64,000 nt of DNA from Vulcanimicrobiota bacterium (lineage in GTDB: Bacteria; Vulcanimicrobiota; Xenobia; Xenobiales; JADMJV01). The notes beneath the pieces are model-generated. The model was not told where the DNA came from. It saw only the letters and a program-made list of their open reading frames with translations, and searched no databases. Positions 1-8,756 of the stretch are shown here, in pieces. Positions within the stretch are counted from its first letter, which is position 1, and every line of letters begins with the position of its first letter. A program made the position numbers and the translations under genes. The stretch spans positions 124,001-188,000 of the forward strand of contig JAHBVR010000014.1 in NCBI GenBank assembly GCA_019637395.1, given 5' to 3'.

Positions 1-29
1 TTTTCAGTCCGCCAGAGCTTCCGGGTCCC

Positions 30-302
30 TCAGAGTGAGCGGGAAACCTTTGCTGGCTTCGAATTGGAGGGCGGTGGGAGAAGGCCGGCCGCTTTTTCCA
101 GAGCCAGGCCCAGTTGAAGGAGCTGGTCGAGAGCAGGTGCTCCGATGCCGATGTCCAGGTCGTGAAAGGGTTGCTGGCGGCCGGCCGAGCCGAAGAGGAG
201 GGCGAAAGGCAGTCCGGCGCCTTCCAGGATGGGGACAAGAGCCTGCTGCCTGGCTTTCAGCAAGGACGGCTGGTAGAGCAGGGGGGCAATACCTGCTTGG
301 AG
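30..302 (-). pseudogene. MNT-type nucleotidyltransferase remnant (MntA-like antitoxin)
   Basis: About 80 residues read as the N-terminal half of a minimal nucleotidyltransferase. A helix with LLKARQQALVPILEGAG is followed by the signature LLFGSAGRQQPFHDLDIGI, the GS...DxD metal-binding motif of the MntA family. No ATG fits, and a TTG near 281 is the best start. The C-terminal half is missing: after LALEKA the frame degenerates, while another frame continues plausibly (GFPLTLRDPEALAD), suggesting a frameshift near 75. Its start overlaps the end of the HepT remnant upstream, as in intact hepT-mntA operons, where MntA AMPylates and silences the HepT RNase. Probably non-functional. The family call rests on the motif only. 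Confidence 0.5.
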
Positions 303-613
303 ATGGCGGCGATGTAAAGACGTAAGTCCGTCAGACTCTGGGGTAGAAAGCCGTGCACACGGCTGCGTTGAGGTTGCGGAAGCGCGGCCAGACGCCTGGC
401 TAATTCGTCGTCGTAGACTCCGGCCTGGGCCAGACATTCGAAGCAGTGGGCCGCGGAGTCCGGAGTCTGGTTGGAAAGGCGCGGCGTCACGTGCAGATGA
501 GCAGGGGAGACTCAAGAAATTGCCAGGGGTAAGTTGGCTGGCTGTTCCAGAAGGAACAGGTTTTGCTCGATTTCTCCAAATCATTTGCGCAGAATCTCTA
601 GATTGTAGGTCAT
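257..613 (-). pseudogene. HepT-like (DUF86, HEPN) toxin remnant
   Basis: Read leftwards from the ATG at 613, the translation MTYNLEILRK meets an in-frame stop, resumes, meets a second stop, then reads open from 490 to 257. The last part contains DSAAHCFECLAQAGVYDDEL and RSRVHGFLPQSLTDLRLYI, which follow the DUF86/HepT order (central 'F..LaeaGv.d.eLa', then the Rx4-6H RNase motif, here RSRVHG). Two internal stops and an altered catalytic segment mark it as dead. The start overlaps the stop of the membrane gene at 613 as TAATG, so it was probably co-transcribed with it. HepT is an RNase toxin partnered by MntA. Confidence 0.5.
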
Positions 614-867
614 TAGCGGCGCTTGTATTCCACGTAGCTGAGCAGGGCGCCGAAGAGGGTGAGGCCGACGCCGGTCACCAGCCAGACCATTTGTTTGACG
701 GCTTTGCCCGAGCTGGCGATCTCCAGGCCGTCGTCGGGAGTGGAGGCTCCCCAGGCCAGGCGAAAGACGGCGAAGGCGATGATGAGCAGGCCGGTGAGGC
801 CGACCAGGCAGCCGGGGCGCATCAGGTCGCGGACGGAGAAACGGGCGCTGGGGTTGAGTTCCTGCAT
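613..867 (-). CDS. Small two-helix membrane protein of unknown function
   Basis: An 84-residue protein with two clear hydrophobic segments (about residues 20-40, GCLVGLTGLLIIAFAVFRLA, and 62-78, WLVTGVGLTLFGALLSY), separated by a charged loop and ending in YKRR. This predicts a two-pass inner-membrane protein with a basic cytoplasmic tail. The ATG at 867 is the only start that begins close to the first helix. A longer upstream extension would run through the exported-protein gene on the other strand. It is divergent from that gene, with 39 bp between start codons. I recognise no family. Confidence 0.6.
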   Translation of the reverse strand: MQELNPSARFSVRDLMRPGCLVGLTGLLIIAFAVFRLAWGASTPDDGLEIASSGKAVKQMVWLVTGVGLTLFGALLSYVEYKRR

Positions 868-906
868 ATGGGGGGAAGTTCGCGGCCGGCCCGAAGCTTC
901 CCGTTT

Positions 907-1257
907 ATGAGAAAGATGCTGATAGCCGCCCTGAGTCTGAGCACCCTGGCCGGAGCCGATCCTGTACCCGGGTTGAATGGATGGCTGAGCGGAATTTCCT
1001 CCGATTCTCCGGCCGGTCAGGTTGACGTGAAGATCGTGCGGGAGTATGAGGAGAATGGGGAGAGCAAGCGGGCCGAGTTCGACGGACTGCCCATACCGGC
1101 TCTGCAGGATGAGAATGCCCGGCAGATCTTGACTTCGATGATGAAAATGTTTGCCGCTCAGGCCGGCCCTATGTTGCAGGGCCGGCCCTTTCAAATGATC
1201 CTGGAAGTACCCAGCATGAAAGAGAAACTCAACATCGAGGTGAATCCCAGGCCGTAG
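907..1257 (+). CDS. Small exported protein of unknown function
   Basis: A 116-residue protein starting at ATG 907 with a signal peptide (MRKMLIAALSLSTLAGADP; basic n-region, Leu/Ala core, likely cleavage after LAGA or TLAG). The mature part is about 95 residues, polar, with predicted beta strands around QVDVKIVREYEENGES and FQMILEVPSMKEKLNIEV and a Met-rich helix between. It has no cysteine pairs and no recognised domain. An upstream in-frame extension would add about 129 residues of unlikely, stop-free GC-rich sequence, so it is left out. It lies 32 bp before the S9 peptidase and may be co-transcribed with it. Confidence 0.65.
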   Translation: MRKMLIAALSLSTLAGADPVPGLNGWLSGISSDSPAGQVDVKIVREYEENGESKRAEFDGLPIPALQDENARQILTSMMKMFAAQAGPMLQGRPFQMILEVPSMKEKLNIEVNPRP

Positions 1258-1289
1258 GAATCGCCCGCCCGGCGGCAAACCGGGTGGGC

Positions 1290-3221
1290 ATGAAGATCGC
1301 ATCTGCTTTATTGTGTATTGGTTTATCCGCCCTGGCCTGGGCGCAGGATGGGACGGTAGCTCCCAATGAGAATCTGGTGGTAGAGGGCGTGCCGCCGATC
1401 ACCAGGAGTCTGGTGGAGGAGATCGGGCTCTATACCGAGAGCCGCGCCGCCGCTTTTTTGAGCTGGCACCCGACCCGCCGCGAGATGTTGATACAGACTC
1501 GCTTTGCGGATGTGGCCCAGGTACATTCGGTGGCCATGCCCGGTGGAGCGCGCAAGCAGTTGACTTTCTATCCGGAGCGGGTCGGTTACGCCCACTGGCG
1601 GCCGGGTCGGGGCGACGGCTTCATGTTCAGCAAGGATACCGGTGGCAACGAATTCTTTCAGCTCTACTGGAAAGATGCCGCCAGCGGCAAGGTCACTCTG
1701 CTGACCGACGGCAAATCGCGCAACACCGGTGGCGTCTTTGCGCGCAGCGGCAACAAGCTGGCCTATGAATCGACCAAACGGACCGGTCAGGATACCGATA
1801 TTTACTGGATGAATCCGGGGGATCCGGGCAGCGAGAAGCTGTTGATGCAGGGCCAGGGGGGCGGCTGGACGGTCAGCGATATTGCGCCGGACGAGAAGAG
1901 CGTGTTGCTGCAGAACTACCTGTCGGCTAACGAAAGCCAGTTGTGGTGGCTGAGCACGGTCACCGGCGAGAAGAAGCGGCTAACCAACAATACCGGCAAA
2001 GTAGCTTTTTCGCCGGCTTTCTATACGCCTGACGGCAAGAGCGCTCTGTATACCAGCGATGAGGGAGATGAGTTCGCCCGGCTGATCCAGATGGATCTGA
2101 GCAGCGGTCAGAGCAGGGTGATTTCGCCCAAATATGGTTGGGACGTGGGCGGTTTTACGCTTTCCGGCGATGGCAAGACGCTGGCCCTGGTGGTCAATGA
2201 AGCTGGCGCCGAGAAACTGCACATCTTCCAGTTTCCCAGCATGAAGGAAATCCCGGTCAAGGCCAGGATTCCCATCGGCACCATCGGAGGGTTGACCTTT
2301 CACTCCAACAACCGGGACCTGGCCTTTTCCCTGAACTCGGCTCAGACATCCATGGACGCTTACTCGGTGGATGTGAAAACCGGCGTGCTGACCCGCTGGA
2401 CGGAAAGCGAAACGGGAGGTCTGGACGCGAGCGGGTTTTCCACTCCGGAGCCGGTGCGCTGGAAAAGCTTTGACGGGAAAGAAATCTACGGTTTCTTGTA
2501 TAAACCGCCGGCTCGTTTCAACGGGCCGCGGCCTGTCATCATCAATATCCACGGTGGCCCGGAGTCCCAGTTTCAACCGGTCTTTTTGGGACGGAATAAT
2601 TATTTGTTGAACGAACTGGGCGTGGCCATCATCTTTCCCAACGTGCGCGGCTCCGCCGGTTTCGGCAAGAGCTATCTGGCCGCCGACGACTGGGAGAAGC
2701 GCGAGGATTCGGTCAAAGACATCGGCGCGCTGCTGGATTGGATCGGCACTCAGCCCGGGCTGGACGCTTCTAGAGTGATGGTTACTGGCGGTTCCTATGG
2801 CGGTTTCATGACGCTTTCCAGCATGACCCATTACAATGACCGTTTGCGCGGCGGACTGGACGTGGTGGGTATTTCCAACTTCGTCACCTTCTTGGAAAAA
2901 ACCGAAGGCTACCGCCGCGATTTGCGCCGCGTCGAGTATGGCGACGAGCGCGATCCCAAGATGCGCAAGTATCTCGAAGAGATCTCGCCGACCAACAACG
3001 TGGGCAAAATCACCAAACCGATGTTCATCGTGCAGGGCAAGAACGATCCGCGCGTGCCGCTGGCCGAGGCTGAGCAGATGGTGGCGGCTTTGCGCAAGAA
3101 GGGCGGCACTTGCTGGTATTTGATGGCCAAAGATGAGGGCCACGGCTTTGCCAAAAAGAAGAATGCCGACTTCCAGTTTTATGCCACCGTGCGTTTCATT
3201 CAAGAAGTACTCTTGAAGTGA
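1290..3221 (+). CDS. Exported S9 family serine oligopeptidase (acylaminoacyl/dipeptidyl-peptidase type)
   Basis: A 643-residue secreted serine peptidase that would trim short peptides in the periplasm or outside. Residues 1-19 form a signal peptide (MKIASALLCIGLSALAWAQ). Residues of about 60-380 form a PD40/TolB-like beta-propeller with repeated 'DGK..L' blades. The C-terminal 260 residues are an alpha/beta-hydrolase domain with oxyanion region INIHGGPESQF, nucleophile Ser in GGSYGG (about residue 501), Asp in GKNDPRVP (about 584) and His in DEGHGFA (about 616). GTG 1284 is an alternative start, but ATG 1290 puts the signal peptide at the N-terminus. Its stop overlaps the next start as GTGA. 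It is one of three S9 peptidases in the window. Confidence 0.9.
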   Translation: MKIASALLCIGLSALAWAQDGTVAPNENLVVEGVPPITRSLVEEIGLYTESRAAAFLSWHPTRREMLIQTRFADVAQVHSVAMPGGARKQLTFYPERVGYAHWRPGRGDGFMFSKDTGGNEFFQLYWKDAASGKVTLLTDGKSRNTGGVFARSGNKLAYESTKRTGQDTDIYWMNPGDPGSEKLLMQGQGGGWTVSDIAPDEKSVLLQNYLSANESQLWWLSTVTGEKKRLTNNTGKVAFSPAFYTPDGKSALYTSDEGDEFARLIQMDLSSGQSRVISPKYGWDVGGFTLSGDGKTLALVVNEAGAEKLHIFQFPSMKEIPVKARIPIGTIGGLTFHSNNRDLAFSLNSAQTSMDAYSVDVKTGVLTRWTESETGGLDASGFSTPEPVRWKSFDGKEIYGFLYKPPARFNGPRPVIINIHGGPESQFQPVFLGRNNYLLNELGVAIIFPNVRGSAGFGKSYLAADDWEKREDSVKDIGALLDWIGTQPGLDASRVMVTGGSYGGFMTLSSMTHYNDRLRGGLDVVGISNFVTFLEKTEGYRRDLRRVEYGDERDPKMRKYLEEISPTNNVGKITKPMFIVQGKNDPRVPLAEAEQMVAALRKKGGTCWYLMAKDEGHGFAKKKNADFQFYATVRFIQEVLLK

Positions 3222-4675
3222 CCCGGTTGCTGCTGCTTTGGGGAATGTCCCTGGCGGCCTGGGGGCAGCCGGAACCGCTGCCCACTCCGGCGGAGCCGGC
3301 GCCGGTGGTGGTGCCGGTAGCCCAGCCCAAGGTGGTGACCCGTCCGCGTTTTCTGGTGGCCAAAGGGGAGACTTTGCGTTTTCCGTCTTCCGCCAAGGTT
3401 GCGCCTCCCCTCAACGAGTTCTGTCGTTTTGAAAAAAAGGGCGGGGCCTGGTTCGTGACCGGCATCGCTCCGGGAGTGGCCAGCTTTAACTGGGAAAAGG
3501 ACCACTGGGACGTTGTGGTGCGCGAGCGCGCTCTCAAGCTGCCCGAAAAGGTGACTTTGAGCGTCTTTGGGGACTATCCGGCCGGACCGGCCTTGCTGCA
3601 CTGGGCCCGAGATTTCTTGCACCCCCGGGCCGACCTGAAAGAGGCCGGCGGAGTCTTGAAGGCCAGCGGCAGCGAACTGATCGCTTATGAGGGGACTCCT
3701 AAAGTGGAGCTCAAAAGCGAGATCTTGGAGCCGCGCAAAGCCGATGGTTTGATTCTCTCCAACTGGCCCGAGAGGATCGAGGAAGATCAGGTGGTACTGG
3801 AGGCGCCCCTGATGCCGGAAAAGCACTGGCGGGTCATGATTCACCATCGCAACATGCCGGAGCAACCTCCGCGCTGGCTGGAGGTAGAGATTATGCAGCC
3901 GGCGGGGGTGGATGAGCGCTACGCCATCACCAGTTACCTGACCGGCCCGGCCAGCGACGAGATTTTTTGCGGCCACCTGGCGGCCGCGCGTTATTTCAAA
4001 GCCCCCTTCACCGGTTACCTGGTCTCGGTGCCGGGGGGAAAGCGTCACCTGTTGGAGAGGGCGCTGCTGAAGCCAGGCCAGACCATCAGCGCCATGCTGG
4101 CGATTCGTGGGTTGGCCCCCCGTTCCCAACCGGGTCTTTTGCGCGTTTCCGTGCGCGGCCTCGACAACACCGAGCCCCTGGCGCTCCGGCCTTATGCCGA
4201 GAAAGCCCGTACGGCCCGGGGAGTTTTTCCCGCCGAGGTGGTGCGCGAGCTTAGCTATCAGGTGGGCCCGGCCTATTTATTTGAGGATATCGGTGGTCCG
4301 CCGTATCTGAACGAAGTCAGCAACGGCTCGCCCAGCCCGGGGAATTTTGGGGCCGTCTACCGTTATCGCTGGAAGCTCGAGAACCCGACCGACCAGCCTC
4401 AGGAAGTACGCATGGAGATGTCGGCGCGTGGAGGGCCGGCCCGGGCCAGTCTCTGGATCGACGGAGAGAGCCTTGAAACCGACTTGCTCAAAGCCGAACC
4501 CCGCCTGCTCAAACGCTGGCTGCTGCCGCCGGCGGGGCGGCGCGAGGTGGTGATGGAGACCTTTCCCCAAGCGGGCTCGAATTTTCCCCTGTCGGTCACG
4601 TTGAGCAGCCGGCTTGCTGGCAACCTGCCCGAAACGCCCGCGCCGGATTCGCTTCCAAATTATTACATTCCCTAG
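3218..4675 (+). CDS. Exported protein of unknown function coupled to the S9 peptidase
   Basis: A 485-residue protein whose GTG start overlaps the peptidase stop (GTGA, 4-nt overlap), which implies translational coupling. It has an N-terminal signal peptide (MTRLLLLWGMSLAAWGQPE) followed by a Pro-rich linker (residues 20-40). The rest is rich in predicted beta strands with several Ig-like stretches, for example a C-terminal module after YRYRWKLENPTDQPQEVRM that reads like a fibronectin or DUF-type sandwich. I see no catalytic motif or membrane anchor. The coupling suggests a periplasmic partner of the peptidase. This is inference from position only. Confidence 0.75.
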   Translation: MTRLLLLWGMSLAAWGQPEPLPTPAEPAPVVVPVAQPKVVTRPRFLVAKGETLRFPSSAKVAPPLNEFCRFEKKGGAWFVTGIAPGVASFNWEKDHWDVVVRERALKLPEKVTLSVFGDYPAGPALLHWARDFLHPRADLKEAGGVLKASGSELIAYEGTPKVELKSEILEPRKADGLILSNWPERIEEDQVVLEAPLMPEKHWRVMIHHRNMPEQPPRWLEVEIMQPAGVDERYAITSYLTGPASDEIFCGHLAAARYFKAPFTGYLVSVPGGKRHLLERALLKPGQTISAMLAIRGLAPRSQPGLLRVSVRGLDNTEPLALRPYAEKARTARGVFPAEVVRELSYQVGPAYLFEDIGGPPYLNEVSNGSPSPGNFGAVYRYRWKLENPTDQPQEVRMEMSARGGPARASLWIDGESLETDLLKAEPRLLKRWLLPPAGRREVVMETFPQAGSNFPLSVTLSSRLAGNLPETPAPDSLPNYYIP

Positions 4676-4756
4676 GAGTTTTCGGCAGCTCGGTAGTACT
4701 TTGGTAGAAATCGCCGTCCTAAGTTGGTCTCTAGTAACTGAAGGGACCAAACCAAT

Positions 4757-5035
4757 ATGTCAAACTTTCCATCTCTGGCGCACGAAATCACGCGTTGCCG
4801 GCAATTGCTCCAATTGAGCCAGCCTCGTCTGGCTCAGCTCATGAACCTGAAAACCCACCGCCTTTCCGACCTGGAGAAGGCGCGTTCCATTCCTTCGGAT
4901 GCCGAAGCGACGCGCATACGCCGCCAGTTGACGCAGATTTTGCACGAGGCCAGTTGGATGGTGCGACCTTCCTCGCCGGCGCTGGCTTTGGATCCACGTT
5001 TGCGGCCGCTACGCGGCCAGGGCATCGCCTGCTGA
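4757..5035 (+). CDS. Small helix-turn-helix protein (XRE-like)
   Basis: 92 residues. Residues of about 8-50 (EITRCRQLLQLSQPRLAQLM, then LKTHRLSDLEKARSIPS) fit a lambda-repressor-like HTH: helix, turn, recognition helix with 'LSDLEKGRsxPS' typical of XRE proteins. The tail is short and has no sensor domain. The leader contains an inverted repeat (TTGGTC at 4724-4729 and GACCAA at 4745-4750) that brackets the AAGGG ribosome-binding site at 4741-4745. It could be a self-operator or an RNA hairpin that hides the site. The pseudouridine synthase follows with no room for a separate promoter except the hairpin at 5041-5070. Confidence 0.6.
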   Translation: MSNFPSLAHEITRCRQLLQLSQPRLAQLMNLKTHRLSDLEKARSIPSDAEATRIRRQLTQILHEASWMVRPSSPALALDPRLRPLRGQGIAC

Positions 5036-5036
5036 A

Positions 5037-5762
5037 GTGAATCGGGGTGGCCTTCGCGAAGGCCGCCCCGCCTTGAAACTACCCGTTCTTTACCAGGATG
5101 AATGGTTGATCGCCGTGCACAAACCCGGCGGCCTGGTGGTTCACGCCAGTGAGGATGCGCCGTTGCGTGATACGGCCATCCGCCGGGTGCGCAGTCAAAC
5201 GGGGCGGAAAGTCTTTCCCTGCCACCGTTTGGATCGGCCGACCTCCGGGTTGTTGCTTTTCGCCTTTTCCGGCCAGTTGGCCCGGCCCGTCTTCGAGGCT
5301 TTCGAACGACGTGAAATCCGCAAGAGCTATTGGGTGTTGTGCCGCGGCTATCTGCAGCCCGGTCAGGAGGAATTAGATCGGCCCATCGATGGGCGTCCGG
5401 CCCTGACCCGTTTTGCCCGTTTGCGAGAGTTTTTGGTGCCGGTAGGAGTCGGTCGCTACGCCAGCTCGCGTTACAGCCTGCTGGAGGCCCGGCCGGTTTC
5501 CGGACGGCGCCATCAGATACGCCGCCATTTGAAACACTTGGCGCACCCCGTGGTGGGGGACAGCCAGCACGGTGACCTGGAGCACAATCGCTTCTTTCGC
5601 TCGTTCTTCGGATTTGGGCGCATGTTTCTGGCTTCGCGCAGTCTGGAATTGATTCATCCGGTTACCGGTCTGCCGTTGCTTTTACAAGCTCCGCTAGCCT
5701 GGCGGCTGGAGGCGTGTCTGCAACAACTGGAGGAGTTCCGCCTGAGCACCGGAAAGCCTTAA
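5037..5762 (+). CDS. truC: RluA-family pseudouridine synthase, TruC-like
   Basis: Converts a uridine to pseudouridine in structured RNA. The closest resemblance is TruC, which modifies tRNA U65. Hallmarks are LYQDEWLIAVHKPGGLVVH at the N-terminus, the catalytic Asp in HRLDRPTSGLLLFA, and the TruC-like stretch YASSRYSLLEARPVSGRRHQ followed by RRHLKHLAHPVVGDSQHGD. There is no S4 domain, as expected for TruC. GTG 5037 starts just after the HTH stop. TTG 5073 (MKLPVLYQDEW) would match the usual family N-terminus and lies after the hairpin, so it may be the true start. Length of 229-241 residues is normal. Confidence 0.85.
   Translation: MNRGGLREGRPALKLPVLYQDEWLIAVHKPGGLVVHASEDAPLRDTAIRRVRSQTGRKVFPCHRLDRPTSGLLLFAFSGQLARPVFEAFERREIRKSYWVLCRGYLQPGQEELDRPIDGRPALTRFARLREFLVPVGVGRYASSRYSLLEARPVSGRRHQIRRHLKHLAHPVVGDSQHGDLEHNRFFRSFFGFGRMFLASRSLELIHPVTGLPLLLQAPLAWRLEACLQQLEEFRLSTGKP
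5041..5070 (+). promoter_or_regulatory. Strong hairpin at the HTH-truC junction
   Basis: GGGG, T, then the perfect palindrome GGCCTTCGCGAAGGCC, then G and CCCC form an 11-bp stem (one T-G wobble) with a CGCG loop. No T-run follows, so it is not a standard terminator. It lies between the HTH stop and a possible TTG start (5073) for the downstream gene, and could limit read-through or set the translation start. Confidence 0.4.
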
Positions 5763-5766
5763 ATCA

Positions 5767-6462
5767 ATGTTTTACGGTTCGCCTTTTCCACCCAATCAAC
5801 CATCCAATCCTTCGGGTCCCGGCCCGGGGATACCGCCTATGGGTATGGGGGTTCCGCCGGCCGGCGCCGGCGCTCCGATAGCCGCCAAGCCGCCCGAGGA
5901 ACTGGCCTTCGCCGAAGCGCGCGCGGCTATCAAGCTAGAGTGCCGGGATAACGTGCCGCAACTGATGGGGGAGACCAAGAAGCTGAGCGTGGCTGTGTTG
6001 GAAGCCTGGGATTTGATGCTGGTGGCCGGCCGGCGGGGCCTGGAGCTGAACCCGGTCGAAGTGTTGCGCCAGGAAATGCAGAATCAGGTGATGGCCTACG
6101 CGTTGATGCGGTTTTTGCCCGATGAGGCCTGTAAGGGGGCGGCAGAAGCCTGCGCGGCCAAGATTCCTCAGGCTATGCAGGAGAATCCGCCGGTGGGTAA
6201 GGCGGGTTTGTTTGTGCGTGAGTTGGAGTCCCAGGTCAAGGATACGCCGCGCAACCAGGCGGCCATCAAGGAATGGCTGCTTTCGCAGCCGTTGTTCCGG
6301 GCTCTGACCAGTAATCCTCAGGCTTTCGTGAACCTGGAACAGCACTATCAGGAGTGCGCTCCCAAGATGAACCAGATCATCCAGTCGGCCAACGAGTCGC
6401 TCACCAGTTTGCTTCAGCAGCAGAGCCAGCTGCGCCCCGGGGCCCAGTTTCGTCCTTTATAG
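5767..6462 (+). CDS. Hypothetical protein with Pro/Gly-rich N-terminus
   Basis: 231 residues. The first 45 are low-complexity Pro/Gly/Ala/Met (PFPPNQPSNPSGPGPGIPPM), with no signal peptide. The rest is predicted mostly helical (for example LAFAEARAAIKLECRDNVPQ and KMNQIIQSANESLTSLLQQQ). It starts 4 bp after the TruC stop, so the two are probably co-transcribed. Similar low-complexity N-termini occur in other non-Sec proteins of this window (8050, 32169, 34244, 51801). No function is proposed. Confidence 0.65.
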   Translation: MFYGSPFPPNQPSNPSGPGPGIPPMGMGVPPAGAGAPIAAKPPEELAFAEARAAIKLECRDNVPQLMGETKKLSVAVLEAWDLMLVAGRRGLELNPVEVLRQEMQNQVMAYALMRFLPDEACKGAAEACAAKIPQAMQENPPVGKAGLFVRELESQVKDTPRNQAAIKEWLLSQPLFRALTSNPQAFVNLEQHYQECAPKMNQIIQSANESLTSLLQQQSQLRPGAQFRPL

Positions 6463-6514
6463 AATTTCTCCTGACCAGGTGCGAGTCCGGCCCAATCTTA
6501 CCCTGACTTAGACA

Positions 6515-7933
6515 TCACAGGCGGCCGACTTTGCGGCGCCGTTTGTCGGCGTACATCAGGCCGTCGGCCCGCTTCAGCAGAGCCTCCAGATCCTGGCTGT
6601 GCTTGGGATCGAAGAAGGCTATGCCGAGTGCGCAGGCGAGCCGGTATTTGCGCTCCTTGCCGGCGTTGACGCGGTCGAGCTGAGCCTCCAGGCGGGCGGT
6701 CAGGGCGATTTCGTGGTCCGGTTCCAGGTTGGCGGCCAGCATGGCGAATTCATCTCCCCCCAGGCGCGCGATCAGGTCGGCCTGGCGGAACGTTTCCCGC
6801 AGGAGCTGGGCAAACTCCTGAATCATCTGGTCGCCCACTTCGTGGCCCAGCGCATCGTTGGTTTTCTTGAGATCGTTAAGATCGATGAAAATGACCGCGG
6901 CCGACCGCACTTCGCGCTCGAAGACCAGCAGCAGCTTCTTGCCGATGCTCAGAAAGCCGCGGCGATTGGTCAGACCGGTCAGCGGATCGGTGAGCGAGAG
7001 CTCTTCTAATTCTTTGGATTGGCGCACCAGTTGCTCCAGGGCCGCCCGATAGTCGGTGATGTCTTCCAATAGGGCCAGCACGATGGGCCGGTGGCCTTCA
7101 CCGGTTACCAAAGAGGCATGCAGGCGGCCCCAGAACAGGTCGCTGCCCTGGCGGAGAAAGCGCGCCTCCAGTTCGCAGCGGGGTTTTTTGCCCTGCCAGA
7201 GCTGGTCAAGTTCCAGCAGTTGGGCCTGATCTTCGGGATGGACAAAGTCTTTGAGCTGCTGGCCGACCAGATCGGGCGAGCCCAACAGGCGCTCCCCCAG
7301 CCGGTTCGAGGTGCGGATGATGCCGGTCCGATCACAAAGCTCAAAAACACCCAGCGGGGCCTGATGAAGCAGGGCGCTGAGATGGGCCTGGCTGTGGTCG
7401 AGGGCCTGGCTGGTAAGGCGCAGGCGAATGTCGCTGACCACCGAGTCGGCCAGGTCTTTCAGGAGGTCGACGTCCCGTTGGCTGAACTTGCGCTCTTTGT
7501 TGTCGATGACGCAGAGAGCGCCCAGGGTCATGTGGTCGTTGAGCTTGAGGGGAATGCCCAGGTAGGCGCCGACGTTGAGGATGGCGCGCCCGGGATGGTC
7601 GGTGAAGCGGAGGTCTTTTTCGGCATTGTTCACCTGCAGGGGGCCGGGTTCGAGCAGGAGGCGCTGGCAGAAAGAGTATTCCAGGGGCATTTGCCCTTGG
7701 GATTGCCAGGGCTCGGCCAGGCCGTGCTGGCTGAGGAAAACCTGGCGTTGCTCATCTAGCAGAGTCACCAGGGCGGTGGGCATGTTCAGCAGTGAACTGG
7801 CCAGACGCGCGAACCGCTCGAAGGAAACGCGGGCTTCCGGCTCGAGCAGTCCGCTGCGTCTGAGAATATCGAGTCTGGCTTGGGGAGATTGGCCCATTGG
7901 CAGGGCTTCGCTTTGGCCTTGGGGATGTCCCAC
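6515..7933 (-). CDS. GAF-PAS-GGDEF diguanylate cyclase
   Basis: 472 residues, predicted soluble. Order: a GAF domain at about 35-185 (MPTALVTLLDEQRQVFLSQH, then LEYSFCQRLLLEPGPLQVNN), a PAS domain at about 190-305, a short coiled linker, and a GGDEF domain at about 315-470 with intact RLGGDEFAML. The RQAD five residues upstream of GGDEF fits the inhibitory RxxD I-site, so the enzyme should make c-di-GMP and be product-inhibited. There are no membrane segments or receiver domain, so it should sense a cytoplasmic small ligand or redox state. No EAL or PilZ gene lies nearby. It is divergent from the gene at 8050. Confidence 0.93.
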   Translation of the reverse strand: MGHPQGQSEALPMGQSPQARLDILRRSGLLEPEARVSFERFARLASSLLNMPTALVTLLDEQRQVFLSQHGLAEPWQSQGQMPLEYSFCQRLLLEPGPLQVNNAEKDLRFTDHPGRAILNVGAYLGIPLKLNDHMTLGALCVIDNKERKFSQRDVDLLKDLADSVVSDIRLRLTSQALDHSQAHLSALLHQAPLGVFELCDRTGIIRTSNRLGERLLGSPDLVGQQLKDFVHPEDQAQLLELDQLWQGKKPRCELEARFLRQGSDLFWGRLHASLVTGEGHRPIVLALLEDITDYRAALEQLVRQSKELEELSLTDPLTGLTNRRGFLSIGKKLLLVFEREVRSAAVIFIDLNDLKKTNDALGHEVGDQMIQEFAQLLRETFRQADLIARLGGDEFAMLAANLEPDHEIALTARLEAQLDRVNAGKERKYRLACALGIAFFDPKHSQDLEALLKRADGLMYADKRRRKVGRL

Positions 7934-7973
7934 CGGCTCTGCGTGTGGCCAGGAGTTAACAGGTTGTTTACTT

Positions 7974-8005
7974 TTGATCTGTACTGATAAGGGATAAATA
8001 ATCCC
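7974..8005 (+). promoter_or_regulatory. Candidate promoter with inverted repeat upstream of 8050
   Basis: TTGATC at 7974-7979 is followed by an AT-rich block with GATAAA/TAAATA. That block is also the inverted repeat GGGATAAATAATCCC (7991-8005, arms GGGAT/ATCCC). The spacing for a sigma70 promoter is a little short (about 15 bp), so this could equally be an operator in the divergent intergenic region. Confidence 0.3.
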
Positions 8006-8049
8006 ATCGTTCTATTCTTGGCCTATCAACCGAATGGAGAACAAGGATA

Positions 8050-8715
8050 ATGGCGATTGGAACTGTAGGCACCGCATCTGTACAAAATGTAGGTCAGACC
8101 AATCGCCCGGCGGGCTCGGCGGCCAACTCCCCGGCCCGGTTCGCCAGTCAGGCAGCCGACCGTACTCTGGGCGCCAGCACCCACGGCGCTGTGCAGACCA
8201 GTGCCGGCGCCGCTCCCAAAGACGGCCAGGCGGTGCTTGATTTCGCCAAGAGCAAGCAGGGCCAGAAAGTGGGCTCCGGCGAGTGCTTCGACCTGGCCGA
8301 CCAGGCTCTCAAGAAGAACGGTTTCAAAACCGCCAGCGACTACGGGCCGGTCACCAAGGACGGCGACTACCAGTGGGGTAAGGAAGTTCCGCTGGGCGAA
8401 TCCAAGCCGGGTGACGTGCTTCAGTTTCGCGACTATGAGAACGAAACCACGACCAGGACCGAGAACGACAAGGGCTGGCAAGAGAAGACCGAAACCAGTT
8501 CTCGTCCGCACCACACCGCCGTGGTGGTGGCGAACGACGGCAAGGGAAATATTACCGTGCTTGAACAGAATGCCCCCAAGGGGAGCAAAGTGACTCAGCG
8601 TGTGCTGCACATGGGCAACGGCACCAACACCAGCGAGAAGAACGGAACCACCACCACCGAGACGCAGACCACCAACGGAACCGTTACCGCTTACCGGCCC
8701 GAGCCGAAGGAGTAA
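8050..8715 (+). CDS. NlpC/P60- or CHAP-like papain-fold protein
   Basis: 221 residues with no signal peptide and a Ser/Ala/Thr-rich N-terminus of about 55 residues. Residues of about 70-190 carry a papain-like triad arrangement: Cys in GSGECFDLADQALKKNGF, PGDVLQF, His in RPHHTAVVV, and a polar third residue in LEQNAPKG. This layout is typical of NlpC/P60 or CHAP amidases that cut peptide or amide bonds, often in cell walls. The C-terminal 35 residues are Thr/Asn-rich repeats. The AAGGA ribosome-binding site at 8043-8047 supports ATG 8050. The protein may reach its substrate by a non-Sec route. The substrate is not predictable. Confidence 0.65.
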   Translation: MAIGTVGTASVQNVGQTNRPAGSAANSPARFASQAADRTLGASTHGAVQTSAGAAPKDGQAVLDFAKSKQGQKVGSGECFDLADQALKKNGFKTASDYGPVTKDGDYQWGKEVPLGESKPGDVLQFRDYENETTTRTENDKGWQEKTETSSRPHHTAVVVANDGKGNITVLEQNAPKGSKVTQRVLHMGNGTNTSEKNGTTTTETQTTNGTVTAYRPEPKE

Positions 8716-8756
8716 TCCCGGCCCTTAGCGGGAGATGAGGAAGACTCGAACGCTCC

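Noticed and set aside
520-906. Extension of the small exported protein 129 codons upstream
   Set aside because: The extension lacks sensible composition, overlaps the two-helix membrane gene on the other strand, and would bury a good signal peptide.
5041-5070. Rho-independent terminator
   Set aside because: The stem is strong but no T-run follows, and the next gene starts within or just after it.
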